In this document: in pieces, positions 19,313-27,900 of the stretch
Layout of the letters: every line of letters starts with the position of its first letter
Position numbering within the stretch: the first letter of the stretch is position 1
Assembly (NCBI RefSeq): GCF_008253865.1
Contig: NZ_CP042331.1
Location: 5,235,501-5,299,500 of the forward strand
Source of the DNA: Bosea sp. F3-2
Lineage (GTDB): Bacteria; Pseudomonadota; Alphaproteobacteria; Rhizobiales; Beijerinckiaceae
Direction: 5' to 3'
Length of the DNA: 64,000 nucleotides
Notes under the pieces: generated by a model
Databases searched by the model: none
What the model saw: only the letters and a program-made list of their open reading frames with translations
What the model was told of the DNA's origin: nothing
Made by a program: the position numbers and the translations under genes

Positions 19313-22048
19313 TTGGAGCCCAACCTCTTCCGTTACATCTGGCAGAAGAGTCGTGGCGAGCAGATCATCGTCCTGCTGATCATCCTTGTCTCGATACCCT
19401 TCAACTGGGCCTCGTTCGATGTTCCCAAGCGGATCGTCAACGATGCCATCCAGGGTGGGGCATTCAGGGACGGCAAGACGACCGCTACCTTCATGGAGAC
19501 CACCCTACATCTCCCGTCCTGGCTGGGGGGTGCGAGCTTCAGGCTGTTCGAAGGGCTTCAGGTCAATCAGGTCGGGCTTCTTCTCGGTCTCTCCAGCTAT
19601 TTTCTGCTTCTGGTGCTGATCAACGGCGCCTTCAAATACGTCATCAACGTGCGCAAGGGCATCCTCGGCGAGCGCATGCTGCGGCGCATGCGCTACGATC
19701 TCTTCAGCCAGCTGATGCGGTTTCGCCCGGAGGAGATCCGGGCGGTCAAGCCGGCCGAAATCGCCAGCATGATCAAGGACGAGGTCGAGCCGGTCGGCGG
19801 CTTCGTCGGAGACGCCTTCATCCAGCCGGTCTTCCTGCTGAGCCAGGCCTTGACGGCACTCGTCTTCATCATGGCGCAGAGCTTCTGGCTCGGCTCGATC
19901 GCCCTGCTGATCGTGCTGGCGCAGGCGATCATCATCCCGATCCTGCGCCGGGAGCAGCTGAGGCTCGGCCGCGAGCGCCAGATCGCCTCCCGCCAGCTTG
20001 CGGGACGGATCGGCGAAATCGTCGATGCCGGGCCGATGATCCAGGGGCATGGCGCCACGAGTTACGTCCAGGCTGATATCGCCGGGCGGCTCGGGCGCCT
20101 CTTCGACATCCGCTACGCGCTCTTCAAGCGGAAGTTCGCGGTCAAATTCCTCAACAACCTGCTGGCACAGGTCACGCCGTTCTTCTTCTATGCGATCGGC
20201 GGCTATTTCGCGCTGCAGGGACGCCTCGACATCGGCCAGCTCGTGGCGGTGATCGCGGCCTATCGCGACCTGCCTTCGCCGATCAAGGAACTGATCGACT
20301 GGGACCAGCAGCGCAACGACGTCACGATCAAATACGAGCAGGTCATTTCCCAGTTCAACAGCGACGACACGCTCGTCCTCGACGAGGCGAATGGCTGCTC
20401 GCCCCTGCCGGCCAAGGGAGACATCCGACTCGAGGCCGTGCAGATGCTGGACAATCGCGGGCAGCCGCTGCTGACGCCGCTTTCGTTCAGCCTGCAACGC
20501 CCGGGCTGCGTCGCGGTGATCGGACCCCATGGCGGTGGTGGGGAGGTGCTCGGCCGCGTCCTCGGGCGGCAGGCGACCAACTATACGGGCCGGGTCCTCA
20601 TCGACGGCGAACTGCTCGCGGACATGTCGGTCGAGCGGGCGAGCCATCTGATCGGCTATTCCGGCGACGAGGCGGAGGTCATCGGCGGCACGATGCGGGA
20701 TAATATCCTGTTGCCGCTGCGGCGGCGGCGACCGGAGATCAAATCCGACGGCCCGGTTTCCCCACAGGAACATCGCCGTTTCGTCGAGGCTGTCCGATCG
20801 GGCAATTCGCCGTTTCCGTTCGAGGCGGACTGGACGGATTACGAAGGTGTCGGGGTCGCCGATGCGGCCGAGCTCGCGGCGCGGGTGCGCGAGCTGCTCG
20901 ACGTGTTCGGCTGCACCCAGGAGGTGTTCGAGCTCGGCCTGGGCGGCAAGGTGATGCCGCCGGTGAGCGAGCAAGCAACCGAACGCATCATCACCGCCCG
21001 TCACGTCGTGGCGGCGGAGCTCCAGCGCATCAAGCTTGGTGGGCTGATCGAGCCCTTCGTTCTCGACCGCTACAACCGGAATGCCTCGATCGCTGAAAAC
21101 CTGATCTTCGGAACACGGACCAGCGCCCGCTTCGACAACACGACTCTGCTCTTCGAACCCTATGCCCATTCGATCCTCAAGGCGGAGGCCCTGGTCGAGC
21201 CTCTGACCGAGATGGGGGGGCGGATCGTCGCCACGGTCGTCGAGATCTTTGCCGGCCTGCCGCAGGGGCATGCCCTGTTCGAGCGCTATTCCTTTGGGGA
21301 CAGTTTCGACTTCGAGCGCCTCAACGAGCTGGCGGACATCCTGGCCAAGCACGATATGCGAAGCCCGCTTGATCAGGAGACGGAGCGTGACCTGGTGGCG
21401 CTGGCACTCGGCTATATCGAACCCAAGCACCGCCTGAACCTGATCGACGACCGGCTCGAACGCCGGATCCTCAGGGCGCGCGCAAGCTTCCGCAAGCACC
21501 TGCCGGCCGATGCCGCCGGCGATGTGGATTTCTATGCTCCCAACAAGGTCATGCTCGGCGCCAGCGTGCGGGACAACCTGATGTTCGGCCGCATCGGCTA
21601 CGGCATCCCCGATGCGGGTCGAAAGGTGGCGGAGATCGTGCTCCAGGCGCTCGAGCGTTCGGGGCTGGGAGAGGCGCTTTATCGTCTTGGGCTCGATACC
21701 GAGAGCGGCATCCGCGGGCGCTATCTGCCGGCGCGGCTGCTGCACGCCATTCCCCTGGTTCAGGCGCTGGTCAAGGCACCGCAGATCGCTGTTCTCGACG
21801 TCTCGGCCCTGCTCGCGATCTCCGACGAGCCGGAGAAGATCGTGGCTCGGCTGCGGAGCTATTGTGCTGGAATGACGCTGTTTCTTCTGCTGGGAGATGC
21901 TAGACTCGTCGAGGACATCCCGATGCAGGTCGTTTTCCATGGGGCGACCGGCTCGGTCGAAGCGGATGGGGCGCCCGAGGCAGCGAACGATGCCGGCGAT
22001 CAGGCGTTACGCTTTGCGGATGCCCAGCGAATGGAGGCACGGTCATGA
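19313..22048 (+). CDS. ABC-exporter-like membrane protein with degenerate ATPase region
   Basis: A 911-residue protein. Residues about 1-350 form an ABC type-1 exporter membrane domain: IIVLLIILVSIPFNWASF, a helix near 90-105, ERMLRRMRYDLFSQLMRF, the long helix EPVGGFVGDAFIQPVFLL and TPFFFYAIGGYFALQGRL. The rest resembles a nucleotide-binding domain stretched and disarmed. The Walker A position (residues 404-413) reads GPHGGGGEVL, with Gly where Lys is required. The LSGGQ region is RYLPARLLHAIPLVQAL, and Walker B ends VLDVSALL without the catalytic Glu. A T-x-R-D-N-I/L motif appears three times (near residues 465, 605 and 760). TTG start at 19313 is supported by AGGA seven bases upstream; no in-frame ATG fits. 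It overlaps the next gene by ATGA. ATP hydrolysis is unlikely; a receptor or channel role is inference. Confidence 0.8.
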   Translation: MEPNLFRYIWQKSRGEQIIVLLIILVSIPFNWASFDVPKRIVNDAIQGGAFRDGKTTATFMETTLHLPSWLGGASFRLFEGLQVNQVGLLLGLSSYFLLLVLINGAFKYVINVRKGILGERMLRRMRYDLFSQLMRFRPEEIRAVKPAEIASMIKDEVEPVGGFVGDAFIQPVFLLSQALTALVFIMAQSFWLGSIALLIVLAQAIIIPILRREQLRLGRERQIASRQLAGRIGEIVDAGPMIQGHGATSYVQADIAGRLGRLFDIRYALFKRKFAVKFLNNLLAQVTPFFFYAIGGYFALQGRLDIGQLVAVIAAYRDLPSPIKELIDWDQQRNDVTIKYEQVISQFNSDDTLVLDEANGCSPLPAKGDIRLEAVQMLDNRGQPLLTPLSFSLQRPGCVAVIGPHGGGGEVLGRVLGRQATNYTGRVLIDGELLADMSVERASHLIGYSGDEAEVIGGTMRDNILLPLRRRRPEIKSDGPVSPQEHRRFVEAVRSGNSPFPFEADWTDYEGVGVADAAELAARVRELLDVFGCTQEVFELGLGGKVMPPVSEQATERIITARHVVAAELQRIKLGGLIEPFVLDRYNRNASIAENLIFGTRTSARFDNTTLLFEPYAHSILKAEALVEPLTEMGGRIVATVVEIFAGLPQGHALFERYSFGDSFDFERLNELADILAKHDMRSPLDQETERDLVALALGYIEPKHRLNLIDDRLERRILRARASFRKHLPADAAGDVDFYAPNKVMLGASVRDNLMFGRIGYGIPDAGRKVAEIVLQALERSGLGEALYRLGLDTESGIRGRYLPARLLHAIPLVQALVKAPQIAVLDVSALLAISDEPEKIVARLRSYCAGMTLFLLLGDARLVEDIPMQVVFHGATGSVEADGAPEAANDAGDQALRFADAQRMEARS

Positions 22049-22494
22049 GTCTGGAAGCCGATATCGGCTGCTTGCGCAGCCTGCCGCTGTTTCGCGACAT
22101 GCCTGCCTCGCGGCTCAAGCTCGTCGCCCTGATGGGCGAGAGATTGCGCTTCGAGCCGGGCGCTGTCCTGATCGACCAGAAGGACCGGCTGGATGGCGTC
22201 TATGTCATCCTCGAAGGTGATGTCGAATTCTCGCAGCCGCGCGAGGATGGCGAGGTGCGACGGTTCCAGAAGGATGCCGGCAGCATTACCGGCGACGTGT
22301 CGTTGCTCAGCGGCCGGCCGTTCATCGGCACGGTCAGCGCGAAGACGCCGGTGCTGGCGCTGAGAATTCCGAAGGATCTGTTCTTCGAACTGCTTCAGAC
22401 CGTGCCGGAGTTCAGCCTCGCGGTCTGTCGCGATCTGGCTGAGCGTGTTCACCGTCTTGCAAGTGTTCTGCTCCGCGAGCACGAAACCGTTTGA
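22045..22494 (+). CDS. Stand-alone cyclic nucleotide-binding domain protein
   Basis: A 149-residue protein made of one CRP-like beta-roll: RLRFEPGAVLIDQKDRLDGVYVILEGDVEF is the first half, GSITGDVSLLSGRPFIGTVSA corresponds to the phosphate-binding cassette, and helices follow (DLFFELLQTVPEFSLAVCRDLAERV). There is no DNA-binding helix-turn-helix, so it is not a CRP/FNR regulator. The cassette lacks the canonical Arg-Ala pair (…GRPFIGTV…), so ligand affinity is uncertain. It is coupled by ATGA to the ABC-like gene and followed 16 bases later by a cyclase gene. The simplest reading is a sensor subunit linking cyclic nucleotide level to the ABC-like protein. Confidence 0.85.
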   Translation: MSLEADIGCLRSLPLFRDMPASRLKLVALMGERLRFEPGAVLIDQKDRLDGVYVILEGDVEFSQPREDGEVRRFQKDAGSITGDVSLLSGRPFIGTVSAKTPVLALRIPKDLFFELLQTVPEFSLAVCRDLAERVHRLASVLLREHETV

Positions 22495-22510
22495 TGAGGT
22501 CGAGCATCGT

Positions 22511-24343
22511 ATGAATCGGCCACAAGCCGCCGGCACGCAGCGCACGGGGATGGCGCGTAGCGGTATGGGCGCGAGCATGGATCAGGTGTCGTCCTGGAGC
22601 CGCGACATTCGTCTCGTCTCGGGCCTGATCCTGCTGACCTTCGCGACGACGCATTTCCTCAACCATGCCGTCGGCATCTTCGGGGTCGATGCCATGGAGC
22701 GCGTCCAGGACTGGCGCTACAATGTCTGGCATTCCCAGATCGGGACGATCGTGCTCTACGGCGCGCTCGTCATCCATCCGGTGTTCGCGTTGCTGCGCGT
22801 GGTCCAGCGGCGCACCTTCAAGATGCCGCTGCGCGAGATGCTGCAGATCGCATTGGGCCTCGCGATTCCGCTTCTGCTCGTCGATCACATCGTCAGCACG
22901 CGCGTGGTGGGGCATTATTTCGGCGTCGACGAGACCTATCATGCCGTGCTGCGGAGGCTGTGGCCGGACCGTGCCCTGCTGCAGTCGCTGCTGCTGCTGC
23001 TGGTTTGGACGCATGGCATCATCGGTATCCATTTCGTGCTGCGCTCGCGCGATGCCTACCGCTATTGGCGCGATCCGTTCCTGCTCGTCTCGATCCTGAT
23101 CCCGCTGCTTGCGCTCATCGGCTTCACGGTCGCTGCGCGCGAGGCCGGGCACATGGCGCTGCCGCCGGAGCTCGTCAGCGATGCGCAGCGGGCGATGTTC
23201 GATCGGGACGTGATGTGGGCGAAGGGCGCGTTCTACGGGCTGGTCGGCGCCTTCGTTCTGTTCGTCGGCATCCGGGAGGTCCGGGTCCGGACCCGGCGTC
23301 AGATCACGGTACGCTTCGTCGGCCACGGCACGCGCCGCGTGGCGCCGGGGCCGACGGTGCTCGAGATGTTCCGACGCTTCGGCATTCCGCACGCAGCGCT
23401 CTGCGGCGGGCGGGCGCGCTGCGCCACTTGCCGCGTGCTGGTGATGGACGGCATCGACAAGCTGCCATCACCGGGGCCGAACGAGGCCAAATTGCTGCGG
23501 CGCATTTCTGCGCCTGAAGGTGTCCGGCTCGCCTGCCAGATCAGGCCGCATGACGACCTGCAAGTACAGATCCTGCTCGCCTCGCGCCTGAACGTCGCCG
23601 GGGCGCGCACGCTGCAGCCCGATGATGCCATCAACAAGCGCGGCCTGACGGTGATGGTCGCCGATCTGCGCGCCTTCTCGGCGCTCTCGGAGCGGCAGCT
23701 GCCGCGCGAGTTGATCGGCCTGCTCAACCGCTTCTTCGACGAGATGGGCCAGGCGATCACGGCCCATGACGGGCGCATCGACGCCTTCTACGGCGATGGA
23801 TTCATGGCCGTGTTCGGCCTCGAAGGCTCGCAGGCGCGCGGGGCGCAGGCGGCAATCAGCGCCGCGGCCGACATCGTCCGGGCGGTCGAGGCGCTCAACC
23901 GCGAGTTCGGAGCGGCGCTGCCTCTGCCGCTCAGGATCGGGATCGGTATCCATACCGGCGATGCCATCACCGGCGCCGTCGAGAACGACAATCTCGGCCG
24001 GCGCGAGATTACGGTCGGCGAAACAGTGATGATCGCGAGCCAGCTCGAAGCGGCGACGCGCCGGGTGCTGGCCGATGTCGTGGTCTCGGAAGACACGATT
24101 CGCACGACTGGCCGCAGCTATGCCGGAACGGTGCCGCTCAAGATTGCGATCAAGGGGCGCGAGAAGCCGCTCACGGCCTATGGCTTCGCAAGTGCGCCGG
24201 AAATTGCCCGCCGCAAGCGCGATGATGCCGCAATGGCGGCGAGGCCGATGCCGGCTGCTGCGCCGGAGGAAGCATCGGGCGAGGCGGCCGAGCCCGCGGT
24301 GGAATCGGCATCCGGGACGGAAGAGGCGAACCGGCGCGATTGA
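22511..24343 (+). CDS. Membrane class III nucleotide cyclase with [2Fe-2S] ferredoxin domain
   Basis: A 610-residue three-part protein. Residues 34-255 contain six hydrophobic helices with buried His (THFLNHAVGIF, VIHPVFALLRV, LVDHIVST, WTHGIIGIHFV), resembling a diheme succinate-dehydrogenase-type cytochrome b anchor. Residues 264-356 are a plant-type ferredoxin with Cys298, Cys304, Cys307 and Cys342. Residues 378-575 are a class III cyclase with metal-binding Asp385 (VADLRAFS) and Asp429 (YGDGFMAVFG). The usual adenine-selecting Lys is Ala425, so the nucleotide made is not certain. An Ala/Glu-rich tail follows. Start ATG at 22511 has GAGG upstream. Redox control of cyclase output is inferred from architecture. 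Confidence 0.88.
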   Translation: MNRPQAAGTQRTGMARSGMGASMDQVSSWSRDIRLVSGLILLTFATTHFLNHAVGIFGVDAMERVQDWRYNVWHSQIGTIVLYGALVIHPVFALLRVVQRRTFKMPLREMLQIALGLAIPLLLVDHIVSTRVVGHYFGVDETYHAVLRRLWPDRALLQSLLLLLVWTHGIIGIHFVLRSRDAYRYWRDPFLLVSILIPLLALIGFTVAAREAGHMALPPELVSDAQRAMFDRDVMWAKGAFYGLVGAFVLFVGIREVRVRTRRQITVRFVGHGTRRVAPGPTVLEMFRRFGIPHAALCGGRARCATCRVLVMDGIDKLPSPGPNEAKLLRRISAPEGVRLACQIRPHDDLQVQILLASRLNVAGARTLQPDDAINKRGLTVMVADLRAFSALSERQLPRELIGLLNRFFDEMGQAITAHDGRIDAFYGDGFMAVFGLEGSQARGAQAAISAAADIVRAVEALNREFGAALPLPLRIGIGIHTGDAITGAVENDNLGRREITVGETVMIASQLEAATRRVLADVVVSEDTIRTTGRSYAGTVPLKIAIKGREKPLTAYGFASAPEIARRKRDDAAMAARPMPAAAPEEASGEAAEPAVESASGTEEANRRD

Positions 24344-24383
24344 GCCGGCACGCGAGGCTGGCCTTTGCTGCAACGGCTGCCGA

Positions 24384-24644
24384 GAGGCTGTTATGAACCA
24401 TGGGGGCGATTTGACGCAGGCGCTTTTGCGCGAATGCAAGGAGTTCGAGGACGCAAACCTTCCGGTTTGCTACGAAGAACGACACGGCATTCGCGCAAAA
24501 GCGCCGCGCCCTGCGGGTGAGGTGAAAACGGTGGAGCTGCAGCGTCGCACCGCTTGCCGATACCGACGTATCGGCGGCGCGATGCTCCTCCCATCTCTGT
24601 GGTTTTGACCTCATCAAATCGTTCCCATGGTTCATAACAGCCTC
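24384..24644. mobile_element. MITE-like element with 21-bp perfect terminal inverted repeats
   Basis: The 261-bp segment is bounded by perfect 21-bp inverted repeats (24384-24404 and 24624-24644). Inside sit a second perfect 19-bp inverted pair (24419-24437 and 24487-24505) enclosing a 7-bp hairpin (24453-24459/24464-24470), and an 8-bp hairpin GCCGATAC/GTATCGGC (24556-24563/24568-24575). No open frame of note. The nested palindromes and lack of coding capacity fit a miniature inverted-repeat element or a rhizobial-type mosaic element. No convincing target-site duplication is seen. It lies just after the cyclase gene and just before the next start codon. Confidence 0.65.
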
Positions 24645-24681
24645 TATGGTCCCGCCAGTTTTTGCCGATACCGACGGAACC

Positions 24682-25344
24682 ATGACGCCTGAACCGCCTT
24701 GCGAGGCCTTCCACGACCTGCTCCGCGGCATGGCGGCACTGTCCGGCAACCGCATCGTCGCCGATGTCGCGCGCCTCTACGGCAAGGGCGCGCCGCCCGA
24801 TCTGTCGATCGCCTGCAACCACAAGCAGATCGCTTCCAAGCAGTGGCTTGTCGAGGCGCTCGCCGGGGCCTGCCCGAAACCGTCTGGCCCCGTTTGGGTT
24901 CTCGGCGCGTGGTATGGTGTGCTCGGTGCGATGCTGCTCGACGATGCGCGGCTTGCCATCGAGGAGGTTGTGAGCCTCGATGTCGATCCAACCTGCGCGC
25001 CGACCGCCGAGATCCTGAACCATCGCCATGTCGCTGCCGGGCGCTTCCGGGCGCTGACGGCGGACATGATGACGCTCGATTTCGCGGCTCAGTCGCCCAA
25101 GCCCGGGCTCGTCATCAATACGAGCTGCGAGCATCTCGACGACGTGCCGGGCTGGATTGCGCGTTTGCCGGCCGGCTTGCCGCTCGTGCTGCAATCCAAC
25201 GACTATTACCGCGAGCCCGATCATCGCAGCTGCGTGCCCTCGCTCGATGCCTTCCGCGAGCAGGCGGGGTTCGCCGAGGTCTGGTTCGCCGGGGCGCGGC
25301 CGACAAAGAACTATACGCGCTTCATGCTGATCGGCCGGCGATGA
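24682..25344 (+). CDS. SAM-dependent methyltransferase-like protein
   Basis: A 220-residue protein with a class I methyltransferase layout: GPVWVLGAWYGVLGAMLL is the glycine-rich strand-loop-helix, VVSLDVDPTCAPTAEIL the acidic second strand, RFRALTADMMTLDF the third, and LVINTSCEHLDDVPGWI the fourth with the Asn-Thr-Ser loop. The start ATG at 24682 follows GACGGA. An in-frame ATG at 24646, one base past the palindromic element, would add 12 residues. It overlaps the downstream glycosyltransferase gene by ATGA, placing it in a methyltransferase-GT-GT operon. The substrate is probably a sugar or glycan, by context only. Confidence 0.65.
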   Translation: MTPEPPCEAFHDLLRGMAALSGNRIVADVARLYGKGAPPDLSIACNHKQIASKQWLVEALAGACPKPSGPVWVLGAWYGVLGAMLLDDARLAIEEVVSLDVDPTCAPTAEILNHRHVAAGRFRALTADMMTLDFAAQSPKPGLVINTSCEHLDDVPGWIARLPAGLPLVLQSNDYYREPDHRSCVPSLDAFREQAGFAEVWFAGARPTKNYTRFMLIGRR

Positions 25345-26591
25345 CGACAGGCACGGTGCCGCGTATCGCGGTGGCGATGAAGGGCTATCCGCGGCTGTCG
25401 GAGACCTTCATCGCACAAGAACTGCTGGGGTTGCAGCAGCGCGGCCTCGCCCTCGAGATCTGGTCGCTCCGGCATCCGACCGACGGCGCCAAGCATCTGA
25501 TGCACCATCAGATCACGGCGCCGGTGCGCTACCTGCCGGAATATCTGCACGACGAGCCCGGGCGCGTCGCGCGCGGCGTGCTCGGCGCCCTCGCGCAGCC
25601 CGGTTTTCGCAAGCTCATTTCGATCTTCCTGCGCGATCTCGCCCGGGACAGGACGCGCAACCGCCTGCGCCGCTTCGGCCAGGCCTGCGTGATGGCGTGC
25701 GAGCTGCCGGCCGATATCCGGCATCTGCATGTGCACTACCTGCACACGCCGGCTTCCGTGATCCGCTACGCGGCCCTGCTGCGCGGCCTGAGCTGGTCCT
25801 TCTCCGCCCATGCCAAGGATATCTGGACGACGCCCGACTGGGAGAAGCGCGAGAAGATCGCCGATGCCGTCTGGGGCGTGACCTGCACCCAGGACGGCTT
25901 CCGCGAGCTTGAGCGGCTGTCCGACCAGCCGGACAAGGTTGAGCTGGTCTATCACGGGCTCGATCTCGCGCGCTTTCCGCCGCCGGCGCCACGCTCCGGC
26001 CGCGACGGTTCCGATTCCGCCGATCCCGTGCGCTTCGTCACGATCGGGCGAGCGGTGGCGAAGAAGGGTTTTGACGATCTCCTCGACGCGTTGGCGAAAC
26101 TGCCCGCCGAGCTGCATTGGCGGCTGACCCATATCGGCGGCGGCGAGATGCTGAAGGCGCTGCAGGAGAAGGCGCGTGCGCTCGGCCTCGGCGACAAGGT
26201 CGTCTGGGCCGGGCCGAAGGCGCAGGACGAGGTCATCGCCGCCTTGCGCGCCGCCGACCTTTTCGTCCTGCCCTCGAAGCAGGCAGGCAATGGCGATCGC
26301 GATGGCCTGCCCAATGTCGTGATGGAGGCGGCGAGCCAGGCCCTGCCGATCGTCGCGACCGATTTCGCCGGGATCCCGGAATTCGTTCGACATGGCGTCG
26401 AGGGGCTTCTGGTGCAGTCCGGCGATGTCGAGGGGCTCGCCGGTGCGTTGGCGGAGCTCGCCCGCGCGCCGCAGCAGCGGGGACAGCTGGGTTATCGCGC
26501 GCTGGCGCGGCTGACCGGCTCCTTCTCGGCCGCGGCCGGGCTCGATGGCATCGCTGCGAAGCTGCTTGCTTGCAGTGAAGAGCTGGGATGA
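25341..26591 (+). CDS. Family 4 glycosyltransferase
   Basis: A 416-residue GT-B enzyme. The N-terminal acceptor domain begins AVAMKGYPRLSETFIAQELLGL, typical of colanic-acid-type (WcaL/AmsK-like) transferases. FSAHAKDIWTTPDW is in the middle, and the C-terminal donor domain has RFVTIGRAVAKKGFDDLLDAL and the E-x7-E stretch GDRDGLPNVVMEAASQALPIV. No signal peptide. Start ATG overlaps the methyltransferase stop and its own stop overlaps the next gene, both by ATGA, so all three should be made together. Likely role in exopolysaccharide or surface glycan assembly. Confidence 0.85.
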   Translation: MTTGTVPRIAVAMKGYPRLSETFIAQELLGLQQRGLALEIWSLRHPTDGAKHLMHHQITAPVRYLPEYLHDEPGRVARGVLGALAQPGFRKLISIFLRDLARDRTRNRLRRFGQACVMACELPADIRHLHVHYLHTPASVIRYAALLRGLSWSFSAHAKDIWTTPDWEKREKIADAVWGVTCTQDGFRELERLSDQPDKVELVYHGLDLARFPPPAPRSGRDGSDSADPVRFVTIGRAVAKKGFDDLLDALAKLPAELHWRLTHIGGGEMLKALQEKARALGLGDKVVWAGPKAQDEVIAALRAADLFVLPSKQAGNGDRDGLPNVVMEAASQALPIVATDFAGIPEFVRHGVEGLLVQSGDVEGLAGALAELARAPQQRGQLGYRALARLTGSFSAAAGLDGIAAKLLACSEELG

Positions 26592-27733
26592 GCGCCACCG
26601 TCCTTATCGCAGTGACGCATCTGCTCGGCTCGGGCCATCTCGTGCGCGCCGCGAATCTGGCGCGGGCGCTTTCGCGGGATGGTTTCGCCGTCACGCTGGC
26701 GAGCGGCGGCATGCGGCTGCGGTCGATGGAGCAGGAGCCCTTCACCTTCGTGCAGCTGCCGCCGGTCAGGACCGAAGGCGTCGATTTCCGCACGTTGCTC
26801 GACGAGGCCGGTCAGCCCATCGACCCGGAACACAAGGCCCAGCGCGTTGCGCTTCTGGAAGGGCTGGCGGCGAGCTTGCGGCCCGGTGCGGTGATCGTCG
26901 AGCATTTCCCGTTCGGACGCCGGCAACTCGCGGGGGAGTTCCTCGCCCTGATCGTGGCGGCGCGGGCCGCCAATCCGAAGTCATTGATACTCTCCTCGAT
27001 CCGGGACGTGCTGGTGAGGCCGCGCCCCGAGTGCATCGCGGAGGCCGAGGATCGGCTTGCGACGCTGTTTGATGCCGTGCTGGTCCATGGCGATGCGGAT
27101 TTCCTGCCGCTCGACCGCTCATGGCCGGTCGATGCGCGGCTCGCGGCCAAGCTGCGCTACACCGGCTACATGGCGGAGGCACCGGCCTCGGGTGAACCGA
27201 TCGAGAGCGGCGAGGTGCTTGTCTCCGGGGGCGGCTCGGGCGCGGCCATACCGCTGTTTGAACTCGCCATCGCGGCGGCAAAGCTCGGTCCGCAGGACCT
27301 GCGCTGGCGCATCCTGGTCGGGCGTGCGGTCGGCGAGGGCGTCTTCGGCCGGCTGCAGGCAGAGGCGCCGGCCCATGCCACGGTCGAGCGAGTGCGGCCC
27401 GATTTCCCGGCGCTGCTCGCCGGCTGTGCGATCTCGATCAGCCAGGCCGGCTACAACACGGTGCTCGATCTCGTCGCCGCCCGCCGCCCCGCGATCGTCG
27501 TGCCGTTCGATGCCGGCGGCGAGACCGAGCAGGCCATCAGGGCCGAGGCGATGGAGCGCGCCGGGCTGGCGCGTTGCCTGAGGATTTCAGGGGAAGGGGC
27601 TTTGACACCGGGCGGGCTGGCAGCCGCCGTCGCGGCCGGAATTGGCCGAAGGCCGCCGGGCATCGCTCTCGCGCTCGACGGCGCGCGCAATGCGGCCGCA
27701 ATCGTGAAACAGCTTCTGGCCGAGCGTGTTTGA
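26588..27733 (+). CDS. MurG-like glycosyltransferase
   Basis: A 381-residue protein. VLIAVTHLLGSGHLVRAANLARAL is the N-terminal GT28-like loop, and LVSGGGSGAAIPLFELAI plus CAISISQAGYNTVLDLVAARRPAIVVPF is the nucleotide-sugar site. It resembles the product at 8692-9972 in order of motifs, suggesting two members of one family in this window. It overlaps the GT4 gene by ATGA and ends the operon. Donor and acceptor are unknown. Confidence 0.78.
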   Translation: MSATVLIAVTHLLGSGHLVRAANLARALSRDGFAVTLASGGMRLRSMEQEPFTFVQLPPVRTEGVDFRTLLDEAGQPIDPEHKAQRVALLEGLAASLRPGAVIVEHFPFGRRQLAGEFLALIVAARAANPKSLILSSIRDVLVRPRPECIAEAEDRLATLFDAVLVHGDADFLPLDRSWPVDARLAAKLRYTGYMAEAPASGEPIESGEVLVSGGGSGAAIPLFELAIAAAKLGPQDLRWRILVGRAVGEGVFGRLQAEAPAHATVERVRPDFPALLAGCAISISQAGYNTVLDLVAARRPAIVVPFDAGGETEQAIRAEAMERAGLARCLRISGEGALTPGGLAAAVAAGIGRRPPGIALALDGARNAAAIVKQLLAERV

Positions 27734-27900
27734 GGCGGCGGAAGCTGTGAGCCGGCATGCCCTTTGCGAGGGCCAGGGTGCAGCTTTGCGAATTGCCGCT
27801 TCCGGTCTTTCGCTCTAATGAGGGATGATCCGCCTCCCTCCTCGGTCGGCTCTGGGCAAACCGGCACGCAGCCGGCCACGGCCCTGCGCCTGGAGACAAG

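Noticed and set aside
19505..21940. 811-codon open frame on the minus strand opposite the ABC-like gene
   Set aside because: It mirrors codon-position bias of the real plus-strand gene; its product is an Asp/Arg/Gln-rich string with no family features and no ribosome-binding site.
19313..22048. Interpretation as an ordinary ATP-driven ABC exporter
   Set aside because: Walker A Lys, LSGGQ and the catalytic Glu are all missing, so normal ATP hydrolysis is not expected.
22045..22494. Interpretation as a CRP/FNR transcription factor
   Set aside because: Only the cyclic-nucleotide-binding domain is present; at 149 residues there is no helix-turn-helix.
27734..27900. Possible cobalamin riboswitch upstream of cobS
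   Set aside because: Looked for the conserved B12-box in the 167-base gap and saw no matching structure.
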